The notes: generated by a model not told the origin, from the sequence alone. A stretch of 64,000 nt of DNA from an uncultured Alistipes sp. (GCA_905213895.1 CAJMKE010000010.1:1-64000), one strand, 5' to 3'; positions 1 to 8,140 are shown, counted from the first letter of the stretch. Translations and numbers: made by a program.

Positions 1-17
1 GCGTCATAAAACATCAC

Positions 18-37
18 TCCCCCGCACAGGCGGGGGA
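18..37. terminator. GC-rich hairpin at the left edge
   Basis: The arms TCCCCCGC and GCGGGGGA enclose the loop ACAG. It lies beyond the kinase terminator and could end a transcript entering from outside the window. No clear T-run follows on either strand, so its role is uncertain. Confidence 0.35.
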
Positions 38-58
38 TTTAGGGGGTGGGTAACACGG

Positions 59-84
59 AAAAAAGCAAAAGCCTGATTTTGCTT
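59..84 (-). terminator. Rho-independent terminator of the nucleoside kinase
   Basis: Read on the minus strand, AAGCAAAA pairs with TTTTGCTT around a 6-nt loop and runs into a stretch of T residues. It lies directly beyond the palindrome that covers the kinase stop codon. Confidence 0.6.
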
Positions 85-135
85 GTACTGATGTTTAACT
101 ACCTTAAAATCTTTAAGGTAGTTAAACATCAGTAC
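85..135. repeat. Perfect 51-bp palindrome with 24-bp arms over the kinase stop codon
   Basis: Positions 85-108 are the exact reverse complement of 112-135, with ATC as the 3-nt centre. The inner part contains CTTTAAGG, the core of the 9-bp repeat family found all over the window. The kinase stop codon (129-131) and its last codon are inside the right arm, so the mRNA can form a very stable stem at the stop. Confidence 0.9.
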
Positions 136-1799
136 TTGAAACTGCTGCCGCCGATGAATTCGCGCAGAATCGACGTAGGCGGAATCTCGTCGGTCTTGAT
201 TGGAGTGAAGTTGTCGAGGAACTTCAACAGCCGCGCCGCCTCGCCGTACTCGGGTACGGTGTCGGGAATCTCGCGCAGAATCGGTTCGGCGACGGGGCGC
301 AGCACCGAAATCTCGTAGAACAGCGACGAGTTGAACATCACGTCGGCATTCTCCTGATACGGAAATATGTGCTTCTCCTCGCCGCGGCGGACGCTGCCCC
401 AGCGCGACAGCGTGGCGTAGGCGTCGTTGCCCCGCGTCGCATAGTCGCGTGTAAGGCGGCGCAGCAGGCGGTTGTCGGTAGTCGGGATGCGCGAAACGTT
501 GTCCATCGCCACCGACGTGAAGCACGAGACGTAGATTCTGAACTTCGCGCTGTCGGGGATGCTCGGCGTCAGACGCGGGTTCAGACCGTGGATGCCCTCG
601 ATGATGAGTATCGAGCGGTCGTCCATCGTCAGCGGCGAATTGTGCCACTGGCGGGTGCCGGTTATGAAGTCGTAGCGCGGAATGTCGACACTCTCGCCCG
701 CCGTCAGCCGTTGCAGATGGTCGTTGAGTTGGGCGAGGTCGATGGCTTCGAGTGCCTCGTAGTCGTATTCGCCGTTCTCGTCGAGCGGCGTGTCCTCGCG
801 GTTGACGAAATAGTCGTCGAGCGAAATCAGCACGGGGTGCAGCCCGAGTATGCGCAACTGGATGCCGAGCCGTTTAGCCGTCGTGGTCTTGCCGCTCGAC
901 GAAGGACCGGAGATGAGAACCATTCTTACGCCGCGCGACGCGTTGGCTTCGTTGACGGCGTCGGCGATTTGCGCCAACTGCTTCTCGTGGAACGCCTCGG
1001 CAATCTTGATGAGTTCGCTCGCATCGCCCTGAGCGACTTTGGCATTGACATGCCCGACGGTTGGAACCCCCATGATGTCCACCCACGAGTGGTACTGGTG
1101 GAAGATGCCGAAGAGTTTGTCGCGCTGCGGCGTCTTGCCGATTCGGTGGGGCGCGGTGCGCTCGGGCAGGGCGAGGTAGAAGCCGTTGTAGTAAGGTCGC
1201 ACCTCGAATTCGTCGATATAGCCCGTCGACGGGGCGAGCGCGCCGAGGAAGTAGCCGACCATGTCGCCCAGCCGGTAGATGTTGCTGTACAGCCGCGGTC
1301 GCGAGCGCAGAAGCGCGATTTTGTCGTCGAAACCGAACCGCCCGAATTCGGCTATCGCCTCCTCGGTCGGCACCTTGCACCGTTCGATGCGCAGGTTGGC
1401 GGCGACGATTTCGCGAGCCTTCGATTCGATGCGCAGACAGTCGCTCTCCGAGAACTCATCGATGCCGTCAATCTCGCAGTAGAATCCGCTGCCTATCGAG
1501 TGGCGCACGTGGAATTTATGGTCGGGATAGAGCGACCATACGGCAGCCTGCATGATGAACGACACGGAGCGTTGGTAGACACGGTAGCCCTCGAAGTGGG
1601 TCGCGTCTATGAACCGTATCGAAATCGGGGTGTAGACCTTGTAGTTCAACTCCTTGATGCGGTTGTTCACATACGCGGCGAGGAACGGATATTCGTTGTC
1701 CACGTCGAGACGGTCGCGGATGTCGAGCAGGGAGGTTCCCATTTCGACTTCGATTTGCGAGGAGGTGTTTTCGCAATATACCTTGATGATGTCGTTCAT
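129..1799 (-). CDS. Nucleoside kinase, uridine-kinase/phosphoribulokinase type with N-terminal TGS-like region
   Basis: This 556-residue protein resembles the Bacteroidetes nucleoside kinases that join a ThrRS-like N-terminal half to a C-terminal uridine kinase domain. Residues about 1-60 look like a TGS domain, and 100-210 resemble the ThrRS second additional domain. A Walker A motif, GPSSSGKTT, lies near residue 298. It is followed by the DDYF motif typical of uridine kinases and by IIEGIHGLNP. The expected reaction is phosphorylation of a nucleoside, probably uridine or cytidine, in the cytoplasm; the substrate is inferred. The start at 1799 (MNDIIKVY) is chosen because a promoter lies just upstream and the longer frame has an unlikely Arg-rich extension. 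It diverges from the phosphoesterase gene. Confidence 0.85.
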   Translation of the reverse strand: MNDIIKVYCENTSSQIEVEMGTSLLDIRDRLDVDNEYPFLAAYVNNRIKELNYKVYTPISIRFIDATHFEGYRVYQRSVSFIMQAAVWSLYPDHKFHVRHSIGSGFYCEIDGIDEFSESDCLRIESKAREIVAANLRIERCKVPTEEAIAEFGRFGFDDKIALLRSRPRLYSNIYRLGDMVGYFLGALAPSTGYIDEFEVRPYYNGFYLALPERTAPHRIGKTPQRDKLFGIFHQYHSWVDIMGVPTVGHVNAKVAQGDASELIKIAEAFHEKQLAQIADAVNEANASRGVRMVLISGPSSSGKTTTAKRLGIQLRILGLHPVLISLDDYFVNREDTPLDENGEYDYEALEAIDLAQLNDHLQRLTAGESVDIPRYDFITGTRQWHNSPLTMDDRSILIIEGIHGLNPRLTPSIPDSAKFRIYVSCFTSVAMDNVSRIPTTDNRLLRRLTRDYATRGNDAYATLSRWGSVRRGEEKHIFPYQENADVMFNSSLFYEISVLRPVAEPILREIPDTVPEYGEAARLLKFLDNFTPIKTDEIPPTSILREFIGGSSFKY

Positions 1800-1820
1800 T
1801 GCAGATGATTTTTCGTTTCC

Positions 1821-1850
1821 CAAAATTAACGGTTTTAATTCGATTTTCAA
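1821..1850 (-). promoter_or_regulatory. Bacteroidetes-type promoter for the nucleoside kinase
   Basis: On the minus strand TTG (1850-1848) is followed after 19 nt by TAATTTTG (1828-1821). This matches the -33 TTG / -7 TAnnTTTG promoter known from Bacteroidetes. The leader to the start at 1799 would be about 15 nt. Confidence 0.55.
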
Positions 1851-1940
1851 AAGACGTACCCGCCGTTCGTGCCTTCGGCGACATTTCGTGCGATTCATCG
1901 GCGGTCATTATGATGCAAAACGGCGCAATCGGACGAAATA

Positions 1941-1972
1941 TTTGCCGGCGACGAATGTTTTTTCTAACTTTG
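1941..1972 (+). promoter_or_regulatory. Bacteroidetes-type promoter for the 5'-nucleotidase-like gene
   Basis: TTTG at 1941 and TAACTTTG at 1965-1972 are 20 nt apart. Transcription would start near 1979, leaving a short leader before the ATG at 1994, which supports that start. Confidence 0.6.
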
Positions 1973-1993
1973 AACGCTAATATTCATGAACCG

Positions 1994-3418
1994 ATGAACA
2001 GAAAATATTCGATTCCGCTGCTGCTCGCCGTGCCGGTGCTTGCGGGCATACTGTTTTATCGCACGACGCTGCGCGAGCGCGAGGTGGTGATACTCTCGAC
2101 CAACGACATTCACGCCAACATAACCAATTTCGCACGGCTTGCCGAAGCCGTCGAGCAGTGCCGCGACACTGTCGCCACGGTGCTTGTCGATGCGGGCGAC
2201 CGCTGGACGGGCAATGCGTTCGTCGATTTGGCGGAGGGGCGGCGTCCGATTTACGACCTGATGAACGAACTCGGCTATGATGCCGCGACGCTCGGCAACC
2301 ACGAGTTCGACCGCGGGACGGCTTTCCTGCGCGATGCCGTGGAGTATGCCGATTTCGACATCGTGTGCGCCAACGTGAAGAACGTGAGTGCCGATTTTAT
2401 GGACATGCGCCCGAGTGTTACGATAAAGACCGACGACGGCGTGCGCATCCGCTTCGTCGGCGTGGTAACCAATTACGATAACGGGCATCCCGACGGCAAC
2501 AACGAGATTTTCGAGGGTCTCGAATTTCCCGACCCGATGGAGGCTGCCTGCGCAGCCGCAGCGGACAGGGACGGCAGCGAGGTTCTCGTATTGCTGTCGC
2601 ACATGGCGAAAGCGAAGGATATAGAGTTTGCGGAGCGGTGCGACAGTTACGACGTGATTATCGGCGGACACTCCCACGACGTGGTCGATACGCTCGTGAA
2701 CCGCACTGTGATAGGGCAGACGGGCAACAAGTTGCGGATGGTCGGTGCGACCCGCATCTGGCTGAAAGGCAACAGAATAAAAAGTATCGATTACGAAAAT
2801 ATTCCGCTCGACCGCTACGGTGAGGATGACGACTTTGCGGAGCGTGTGGCGGAGATTCAGAGCAATCCCGATTTGCTGAAAAACGTCGGTACGCTCGGTG
2901 TCGCGCTCGACAGAGTCGGACTTGCCGATATGGAGACTACGCTTGTCGCCCGCGCGATGGGTGCCGACATCGGATTCTACCACTACGGCGGCATCCGTCT
3001 TGCCGAACTGCCTGCGGGCGGAGTGTCGATGGCGACGCTGTTCGACCTCGAACCGTTCTTCTCTCAGATTTATACGATGACGATGACGCCGCAGCAGATG
3101 CGCGACATGATTATCACGAAATACAACGATACGGGCAACGCCAAGGAGTCGCACCGCATCGATTTGTTCAGCACCACGCCATATACGATAGTTCTTGATG
3201 AGCGCGGCGAGGCGACTGACGTCCTGTTCCCGAAACTGCGCGAGGGCGAGGCTTACAAGGTCGCCATGGCGGACTATATCGCCAAGAAATACGATTATGA
3301 AGCCACCGATGTCGAGCGGCATTCCGAGAAGGTACTCGATGTCGTGGCGGAGCATTTCCGCGACTATTCGCCGGTCGTATTCTCCAATGTCCCGAAGCAG
3401 AAGACCGTTAGGCGATAG
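1994..3418 (+). CDS. 5'-nucleotidase/UshA-like calcineurin-family metallophosphoesterase
   Basis: The 474-residue product starts with a basic and hydrophobic segment (signal peptide or membrane anchor), so it probably acts in the periplasm. The metallophosphoesterase motifs appear in order: STNDIHANI, VDAGDRW, GNHEFDRG, LLSHMAK and GGHSHD, which supply the dimetal ligands. A 5'-nucleotidase C-terminal substrate domain follows from about residue 310 (residues such as YHYGGIR and DLEPFF). It probably releases phosphate from nucleotides or a related phosphoester; the substrate is not shown by the sequence. The ATG at 1994 is preferred because the promoter is immediately upstream; the frame stays open further 5' but without protein-like sequence. 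Pairing with a divergent nucleoside kinase suggests nucleotide salvage. Confidence 0.85.
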   Translation: MNRKYSIPLLLAVPVLAGILFYRTTLREREVVILSTNDIHANITNFARLAEAVEQCRDTVATVLVDAGDRWTGNAFVDLAEGRRPIYDLMNELGYDAATLGNHEFDRGTAFLRDAVEYADFDIVCANVKNVSADFMDMRPSVTIKTDDGVRIRFVGVVTNYDNGHPDGNNEIFEGLEFPDPMEAACAAAADRDGSEVLVLLSHMAKAKDIEFAERCDSYDVIIGGHSHDVVDTLVNRTVIGQTGNKLRMVGATRIWLKGNRIKSIDYENIPLDRYGEDDDFAERVAEIQSNPDLLKNVGTLGVALDRVGLADMETTLVARAMGADIGFYHYGGIRLAELPAGGVSMATLFDLEPFFSQIYTMTMTPQQMRDMIITKYNDTGNAKESHRIDLFSTTPYTIVLDERGEATDVLFPKLREGEAYKVAMADYIAKKYDYEATDVERHSEKVLDVVAEHFRDYSPVVFSNVPKQKTVRR

Positions 3419-3431
3419 CAGGGGGTGTTGA

Positions 3432-3462
3432 GAAAAACGAGCCGGCTTTTCAAAGCCGGCTC
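3432..3462 (-). terminator. Terminator between convergent genes
   Basis: GAGCCGGCTTT (3439-3449) and AAAGCCGGCTC (3452-3462) form an 11-bp stem. On the minus strand a TTTTT run follows, which fits the end of the lipoprotein operon. It can also stop the phosphoesterase transcript. Confidence 0.7.
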
Positions 3463-3466
3463 GGTT

Positions 3467-3485
3467 CGTTAAGGTCGTTAAGGAC
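3467..3485. repeat. YTTAARGWC array, two units
   Basis: Two consecutive 9-bp units (GTTAAGGTC, GTTAAGGAC) lie between the terminator hairpin and the stop codon of the minus-strand lipoprotein. Confidence 0.8.
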
Positions 3486-5500
3486 TATTCCTTTATGCAC
3501 CTTACAACTCCTGCCGAGGCGGGATACCAGAACATTTCGCCGAGCATCGACGATGCCAGCACCTCGCAATAGTTGGTCGAGGGCTTGCTCGTCAGATAGT
3601 AGGTGCTGTAACCCGAATAGCGCATTCTGCCGCCGTTGCCCGATGAACCCCAGCCGTCGCGGCATCCTGCCGGCGGATAGTACGCGCCGTTGCAGACGAA
3701 GCCGTTGAGCGAGCCTGCCGGTGCGGAGTGGTCGCGCAGTCCGACCCAAGTGTTTGCCGCGCAGTCGGGTACTTTATAGCCCGCGGGACACGGGTCGTAG
3801 ACCGTCTTGCGGTTGGTCGTCGTGCCGTGTTCGTAACCCCATAGTGTGGCGAACTTGACATAGTAGGAGTTGAACCACGTTCCCGCGCCGCTTTGCAGAT
3901 GCGCCGTATCCTCGCCCGACGGGTCGCCGTCGTGGAAGTTCGACGAATAGTATATCATCGTCGTCGGATGCGCCGTGGCGTATTCTACGCTCTGTCCCGT
4001 AGGGATGCGGGCGTCGTCGTTGCCGATGACGCGGAACGAATATGCCGCCGACCTCGCCGGATTCGTTACCCATGCGACCTCGCCGAACGCAGTGTCCTCG
4101 CGGTAGCCGCTGACTGTTTCGCCCGCTTCGCCGTTGCCGGCGAACGGGTCTTTGCGACCCCACTGGTAGTAGAGCCCGTAGGAGTCGGGGTCGTCGGGAG
4201 TGCTGCACAGCGCGCCGAGATTCATGTTCATCAGCGCGTTCGAGCCGCCTGCGTAGTGGTGCGATGCGCGAGGGTCTTCGCGCGGAATCCAGATATGCCA
4301 ACTCCACAACACTTTGTTCGCGTCGTCGAACAGTGCCACGAGTGCGTTTCCGCCCCGTTTTACAGCCGCTTCATCGACGCTGAACGCGATGCAGGCATCG
4401 GCGGGCGTTCCCCACAATGCCGTGCCGTCGGGACGTGCCGCGCGGAAGCAGTAGTCGCCCGCCTCGGTAACTATGTAGCAGTTGGCGCAGCCTCCGTCGC
4501 TCAGATTCCTGCCCGATGCGCCCGTCTGCAATGCGACGTTGCGAATCGTGTTGTCCGACGTCTGCCAAAGCCAGTCGGCGGTCGAACGCAGCACGATGTC
4601 GTAATCGGCTGCGAACTTTTCCTGAGGATGATTGTATATCGTGCTGCGGCGCAGCGTCTTGCCTGTCAGAATGCCGTTGGAGCGAATCATCGCGCCAGCC
4701 GACGTCTCGAACTCGGCGGAATAGCCGTAGGTGTAGGTCTGCGGCGGCACGGCGACATAGAAACTCTTCGGTTCGGACGTCAGTACGGTGTTGCAGTCGA
4801 GCGTAACGGTCGTCGCGTCGAAAGGCGCGCTGTAAAATCCGCCCGCATTGAACCGCATCGTCGGGTCGGCTGCTCCGCCGTCGGTGAGTTCGACGTAGAA
4901 CTGCCCCGCCATAGGCTCCTCGTTGTTGCCGAAGACGTTGATGCGGTGCAGGGTTTCGCCGTTGCCCGTGAGCGTGAATTTCAGAATCGCGAACAGATTT
5001 TTGAACGCGAACTCAGCCGTTTCGCCGTACATCATTCCCGTTTTTGCCGTCGCGACCATGAAACCGCAGTTGCGGCAGTCGAATCCCTCGCCCGTGCGGT
5101 GCTGCACCGACGGAGCGTTGAGAATCATCGTGCGGTCGCTGTCGTAGTAGAACTCGGCGCGCCCGTCGTAGGGATAGTAGGCGAAGTATATGTCGCTGCT
5201 CATCACGTCCTGATGCAGCCAGCCGCTGAACCGTCCGACGGTCGAGCCGCCGCGTTCGATGCGCAGCCGGTTGTTGTGGGCGTCGATTTTGTCGCTCATC
5301 GTGAATACGCCTATCGCGTCGCCGTCCTCCCAGACGACCTGAGCCGCGCTCTCGCCCTCGTCGAGCGTCGTGCGCACGCAGTCGGTGGTCGCCGTTACGG
5401 TTATGCTGCGCGACTGCTGCGGCTGTATCGGCAGCGTGTCGTCCTTTGCGCAGCCGGCGAGAAGCAGTGAGGCGATTATCAGAGGGGTTTGTCGTTTCAT
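3485..5500 (-). CDS. Fimbrillin-family/FISUMP lipoprotein (paralogue 2)
   Basis: This 671-residue lipoprotein has its lipobox LLAGC at Cys17. Residues about 25-330 look like a fimbrillin (Mfa-like) domain, with an AIGVFTM stretch, YFAYYPYDG, and FKNLFAILKFTLTG. A middle segment carries WSWHIW and YGLYYQWGRKDPF, and the C-terminal part has YDPCPAGYKVP and ends in a VRC motif, as in the Fibrobacter succinogenes major paralogous domain. It is probably exported to the cell surface; the function is unknown. The start at 5500 is the first Met with a signal peptide; the longer frame reads through a YTTAARGWC array. It is a tandem paralogue of the next gene upstream. Confidence 0.85.
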   Translation of the reverse strand: MKRQTPLIIASLLLAGCAKDDTLPIQPQQSRSITVTATTDCVRTTLDEGESAAQVVWEDGDAIGVFTMSDKIDAHNNRLRIERGGSTVGRFSGWLHQDVMSSDIYFAYYPYDGRAEFYYDSDRTMILNAPSVQHRTGEGFDCRNCGFMVATAKTGMMYGETAEFAFKNLFAILKFTLTGNGETLHRINVFGNNEEPMAGQFYVELTDGGAADPTMRFNAGGFYSAPFDATTVTLDCNTVLTSEPKSFYVAVPPQTYTYGYSAEFETSAGAMIRSNGILTGKTLRRSTIYNHPQEKFAADYDIVLRSTADWLWQTSDNTIRNVALQTGASGRNLSDGGCANCYIVTEAGDYCFRAARPDGTALWGTPADACIAFSVDEAAVKRGGNALVALFDDANKVLWSWHIWIPREDPRASHHYAGGSNALMNMNLGALCSTPDDPDSYGLYYQWGRKDPFAGNGEAGETVSGYREDTAFGEVAWVTNPARSAAYSFRVIGNDDARIPTGQSVEYATAHPTTMIYYSSNFHDGDPSGEDTAHLQSGAGTWFNSYYVKFATLWGYEHGTTTNRKTVYDPCPAGYKVPDCAANTWVGLRDHSAPAGSLNGFVCNGAYYPPAGCRDGWGSSGNGGRMRYSGYSTYYLTSKPSTNYCEVLASSMLGEMFWYPASAGVVRCIKE

Positions 5501-5518
5501 CGTTTTTGTGTTTTCAGA

Positions 5519-5580
5519 AAAAGTCCTTAAAGACTTTAAGGATTTTAAGGTCTTTAAGGACACTGATGACTTTAAGGTCT
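5519..5580. repeat. YTTAARGWC array between the FISUMP paralogues
   Basis: Five or more 9-bp units, partly with an interruption at 5560-5570, fill the space between the two lipoprotein genes and end against the stop codon of the upstream one. Read as protein it gives the spurious LKTLKSLKSLRTF extension. Confidence 0.85.
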
Positions 5581-5581
5581 G

Positions 5582-7582
5582 TTACCGAATCTTCTCGCAG
5601 CGGACAGGGTATCCCTGTGCGGTATGCGCCGATACCGGATTGAAACTGAATAAATTCATCGGGTTCTTGGCTGTCGCCGATGTTTTATAATACGTCGTAT
5701 ACATCGCCGTACCTTTTCCGGCGGCGGTCATCTTCGCGCTCGGGACGAACAGATATGCTCCGAGCGATGCGATACATCCCGTATCGTTTTTGCGGAATCC
5801 GGTCAGAGGATATGTTATGCCGCTTGCATTGTCCGTCGCACCGAGTTCGGTGTAGGTGAAACTCGTTTTGGAGTATCCGCTCCATGTCTGGTCGGCGCTT
5901 ACCGGTACACGGTATCCTGCCGGACACGGGTCGTAGGCACTCTTTTCGCCGCTCTCGCCGCCCCAAAGGTCGTTGAGCGTCGTGTAGTCGCGGTTGAACC
6001 AACTGTTCGTTCCGCTGCTGCCTACCTGCGCCACATATTTTATATATGACATAGGGTTGCTGACGGTGTAGTCGATGCAATCGATTATGGAGGTGTCGTT
6101 GTTGGCGATAACGGAGAATTTCGCGCCGTCGGATACGTAAGATGCGGTCTTGGTCGAGAATGCGGTCGTTTCGCTCTCGCCTTTGACGTGTGCACCTGCG
6201 GAATTCGCGCCGATGAACGGGTCCTTGCGTCCCCACTGGTAGTAGAGTCCGTAGGAGGCGACATTGCCGATTTCGGTCGAGGTCGCGCCGAGGTTGCGGT
6301 CCATGACGGTGTGTCCCGCTGCCGCTGCACCCGTGCCGACTTCGTCGGTAGCCCAGATATGCCAACTCCATTCGATGCGGTCGTTCACTTTCAGTGCGAT
6401 GACGGCATTGCCCTTGGCTCCCGAAGCCTTGAACGAGATGTACTTGTCTTTCAGTGCGTCGGTAACCGCTTCGCCGTTGCCCTTGGCGATTTTGAACTTG
6501 TAGGTGCCTGCCGCATTGACCATGTAGCAGTTCGCCGCGTCGCCGAGGTCGGTAGCGCCGGCTGCTTCGTCGAGCGTTACGTCCGAAATCAGGTCGGCAG
6601 AGGTCTGCCACAGCCACTCCGCCGAAGCGTTGCCGCCGGTAGATTGGCTGACGAAATCAACGGTCGGCAGCGTGTAGACGGTCGAACGGCGGATAGTCTT
6701 CGCCGCGCCGTTGCCGACGGTCTTCGCGAGTTTCTCGCCGTCCTGTGCCTCGAACTCTACGGTATAACCCTTGGCATATTCGCCGGCAGGAACGATAAGA
6801 CGGAATGTCTGCGGTTCAGCCGTGAGTTGTACTCCGCATGCGAGGGCAATCTCCTTCGACCCCCCCCCGACGAATTGCGTCTTCGTGATGTCGTCGGCTG
6901 CGAAATCGACCGAGAACTGTCCTGCGACCGTTTCGCCGTCGTTGCCGCGGAATACGATGCGGTCGAGTTTCTTGTCGCCCGTAAGCGAGAGTTTCAGTAT
7001 CGCGTGTACGTTCTTGAACTCGAACGAAAGGTTCTTGTACGATGCGTTTTCGTGCTTTGCGACCATTGCGCCGTTAGCCGCGAAATTCGCGGCGAAGTCG
7101 GCGACCTGCGCTTCGGCGAGTTTTAGCACGTATGCCGTCTTGCCGTGCGAATATGGCTGCATGCTCACCATGCTGTACGGATAGATTGCGTAGTAATCGT
7201 CGGTCTCGACCATGTTTATGAGCGAGGTCTCGCTCTCCTCCGAGAAGAAGTCGGCTTCCGTCTTGCCGGCGAACTCCGACTTGATGCCGAACAGTTCGGG
7301 CAGTGCGTAGCCTATCTGTCCTTCGGTGGCTTCGATGTCGGCGAGACGGTTCTCGAACGCCTGCTTCATCACCACTCCGATGAAATCGTTCGTCTGCCAT
7401 GCCACCTGTGCCGACTCCGCGCCCTCGACGAGTTCGGTGCGCGAAACGTTTTCGATGACGGCGTGCGCTTTCAAGCCGTTTTTGTACGAACCGACGGTTG
7501 ATGTCGCGTCGGTGTCCTGTTTGCTGCAACCTGCGGAAAGTATCGTCGCTGCGATTGCGACTGTCGAAAATAGTCTTTTCAT
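5582..7582 (-). CDS. Fimbrillin-family/FISUMP lipoprotein (paralogue 1)
   Basis: The 666-residue product has a signal peptide with lipobox ILSAGC (Cys19). Residues about 30-345 resemble fimbrillin-type proteins (YYAIYPYSM, FKNVHAILKLSLTG, RLIVPAGEYAKG). The following WSWHIW, VMDRNLGATS, YGLYYQWGRKDPF and YDPCPAGYRVP belong to the FISUMP-like half, which ends in YPVRCEKI. It lies behind a cobalamin riboswitch and a 48-codon ORF, so its expression may respond to vitamin B12. A G9 tract falls inside the reading frame near residue 239 (Val-Gly-Gly-Gly-Ser), a place where slippage would shift the frame. The role is unknown; surface location is inferred from the lipobox and family. Confidence 0.85.
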   Translation of the reverse strand: MKRLFSTVAIAATILSAGCSKQDTDATSTVGSYKNGLKAHAVIENVSRTELVEGAESAQVAWQTNDFIGVVMKQAFENRLADIEATEGQIGYALPELFGIKSEFAGKTEADFFSEESETSLINMVETDDYYAIYPYSMVSMQPYSHGKTAYVLKLAEAQVADFAANFAANGAMVAKHENASYKNLSFEFKNVHAILKLSLTGDKKLDRIVFRGNDGETVAGQFSVDFAADDITKTQFVGGGSKEIALACGVQLTAEPQTFRLIVPAGEYAKGYTVEFEAQDGEKLAKTVGNGAAKTIRRSTVYTLPTVDFVSQSTGGNASAEWLWQTSADLISDVTLDEAAGATDLGDAANCYMVNAAGTYKFKIAKGNGEAVTDALKDKYISFKASGAKGNAVIALKVNDRIEWSWHIWATDEVGTGAAAAGHTVMDRNLGATSTEIGNVASYGLYYQWGRKDPFIGANSAGAHVKGESETTAFSTKTASYVSDGAKFSVIANNDTSIIDCIDYTVSNPMSYIKYVAQVGSSGTNSWFNRDYTTLNDLWGGESGEKSAYDPCPAGYRVPVSADQTWSGYSKTSFTYTELGATDNASGITYPLTGFRKNDTGCIASLGAYLFVPSAKMTAAGKGTAMYTTYYKTSATAKNPMNLFSFNPVSAHTAQGYPVRCEKIR
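6860..6868 (-). repeat. G9 homopolymer inside the lipoprotein gene
   Basis: Nine consecutive C on the plus strand, hence GGG GGG GGG in the coding strand, encode three Gly near residue 239. The tandem paralogue has no such run at the matching place. Homopolymers of this length can slip during replication. Confidence 0.9.
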
Positions 7583-7601
7583 CTCTGTGTCCTCCCGTAG
7601 T

Positions 7602-7748
7602 TTAGTCCCAGTTTTCGTTTTCGTAACCGTAGTTCTCGTTGCCCGTCGAGCCGGAGAATGCCGACGTGGCGAATCCGTGTTCCAGAGAGACGTGAAGTTC
7701 TCTGACTGCCGGTGCATGATATGCAGCACCCGTGATTGTCGTTTTCAT
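7602..7748 (-). CDS. Small 48-residue protein of unknown function
   Basis: An ATG at 7748 opens a 48-codon frame with no signal peptide. The order is a Pro-Ala-Val-Arg-Glu stretch, then EHGFATSAFSGS, then a tail rich in Gly, Asn, Tyr and Glu that ends in NENWD. From memory, short proteins of this general shape are common beside fimbrillin-like genes in Bacteroidales, but I cannot name the family. It is the first gene after the riboswitch and is 19 nt upstream of paralogue 1, so it is probably co-transcribed. A regulatory leader peptide is the main alternative. Confidence 0.6.
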   Translation of the reverse strand: MKTTITGAAYHAPAVRELHVSLEHGFATSAFSGSTGNENYGYENENWD

Positions 7749-7889
7749 TGCAATAAATGGTTTTATGTTAAAGTGTATTTTCGCACTCCGCCGGACTGCG
7801 GCTGCGCGAACGGGAGGGGGTATGACAATCCGAAACGGATTCGGAATGACGCGGCGCGGCATCGGTTCGTCCCGATACGTCGGTCGCGG

Positions 7890-8127
7890 CAGAGTCAGAT
7901 TATCCTGTCCTTCGCAGGTCGCAATCTTTCGTCGTCGGCAGGTCTTCTGACTCGTTCCGATTCCGACGCCTTCCCGACCGCACGCGGCGGCAGTGGCATA
8001 TATGGTCGAAATCGTGTTCCGCACTCGGCGGAGTCGAACATCACAGCAGCGGGACTGTCCGGGATTCTCACCCGATTCCCTTTTGATTCGCAGCCGCCGC
8101 AATCATGCGGCGGTATCCGAAACCGAC
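7890..8127 (-). promoter_or_regulatory. Cobalamin riboswitch, minus strand, with apparent expression platform
   Basis: On the minus strand the aptamer shows GGGAATCGGGTGAGAATCCC, then a CAGTC...GCTGCTGTGA core, TGCCACTG, and the B12 box AGTCAGAAGACCTGCC at about 7952-7937. Downstream, TCTGACTC (7899-7892) is the exact complement of GAGTCAGA in the B12 box (7953-7946). It could unpair the aptamer when no ligand is bound. A TACCTTTG -7 element at 8140-8133 gives a likely start near 8127. The riboswitch controls the small ORF and the FISUMP lipoproteins. Direction (repression by B12) is inferred from the family. Confidence 0.85.
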
Positions 8128-8132
8128 ATCCG

Positions 8133-8140
8133 CAAAGGTA
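8133..8140 (-). promoter_or_regulatory. -7 element upstream of the riboswitch
   Basis: TACCTTTG on the minus strand fits the TAnnTTTG consensus and is placed to start transcription at the 5' end of the riboswitch. No convincing TTG -33 box is seen. Confidence 0.4.

Noticed and set aside
369..1808. 479-codon open frame on the plus strand over the nucleoside kinase
   Set aside because: Antisense shadow; the minus strand carries the conserved kinase motifs.
5501..5563. N-terminal extension of the FISUMP gene (LKTLKSLKSLRTF)
   Set aside because: This is translation of a YTTAARGWC array; the signal peptide starts at 5500.
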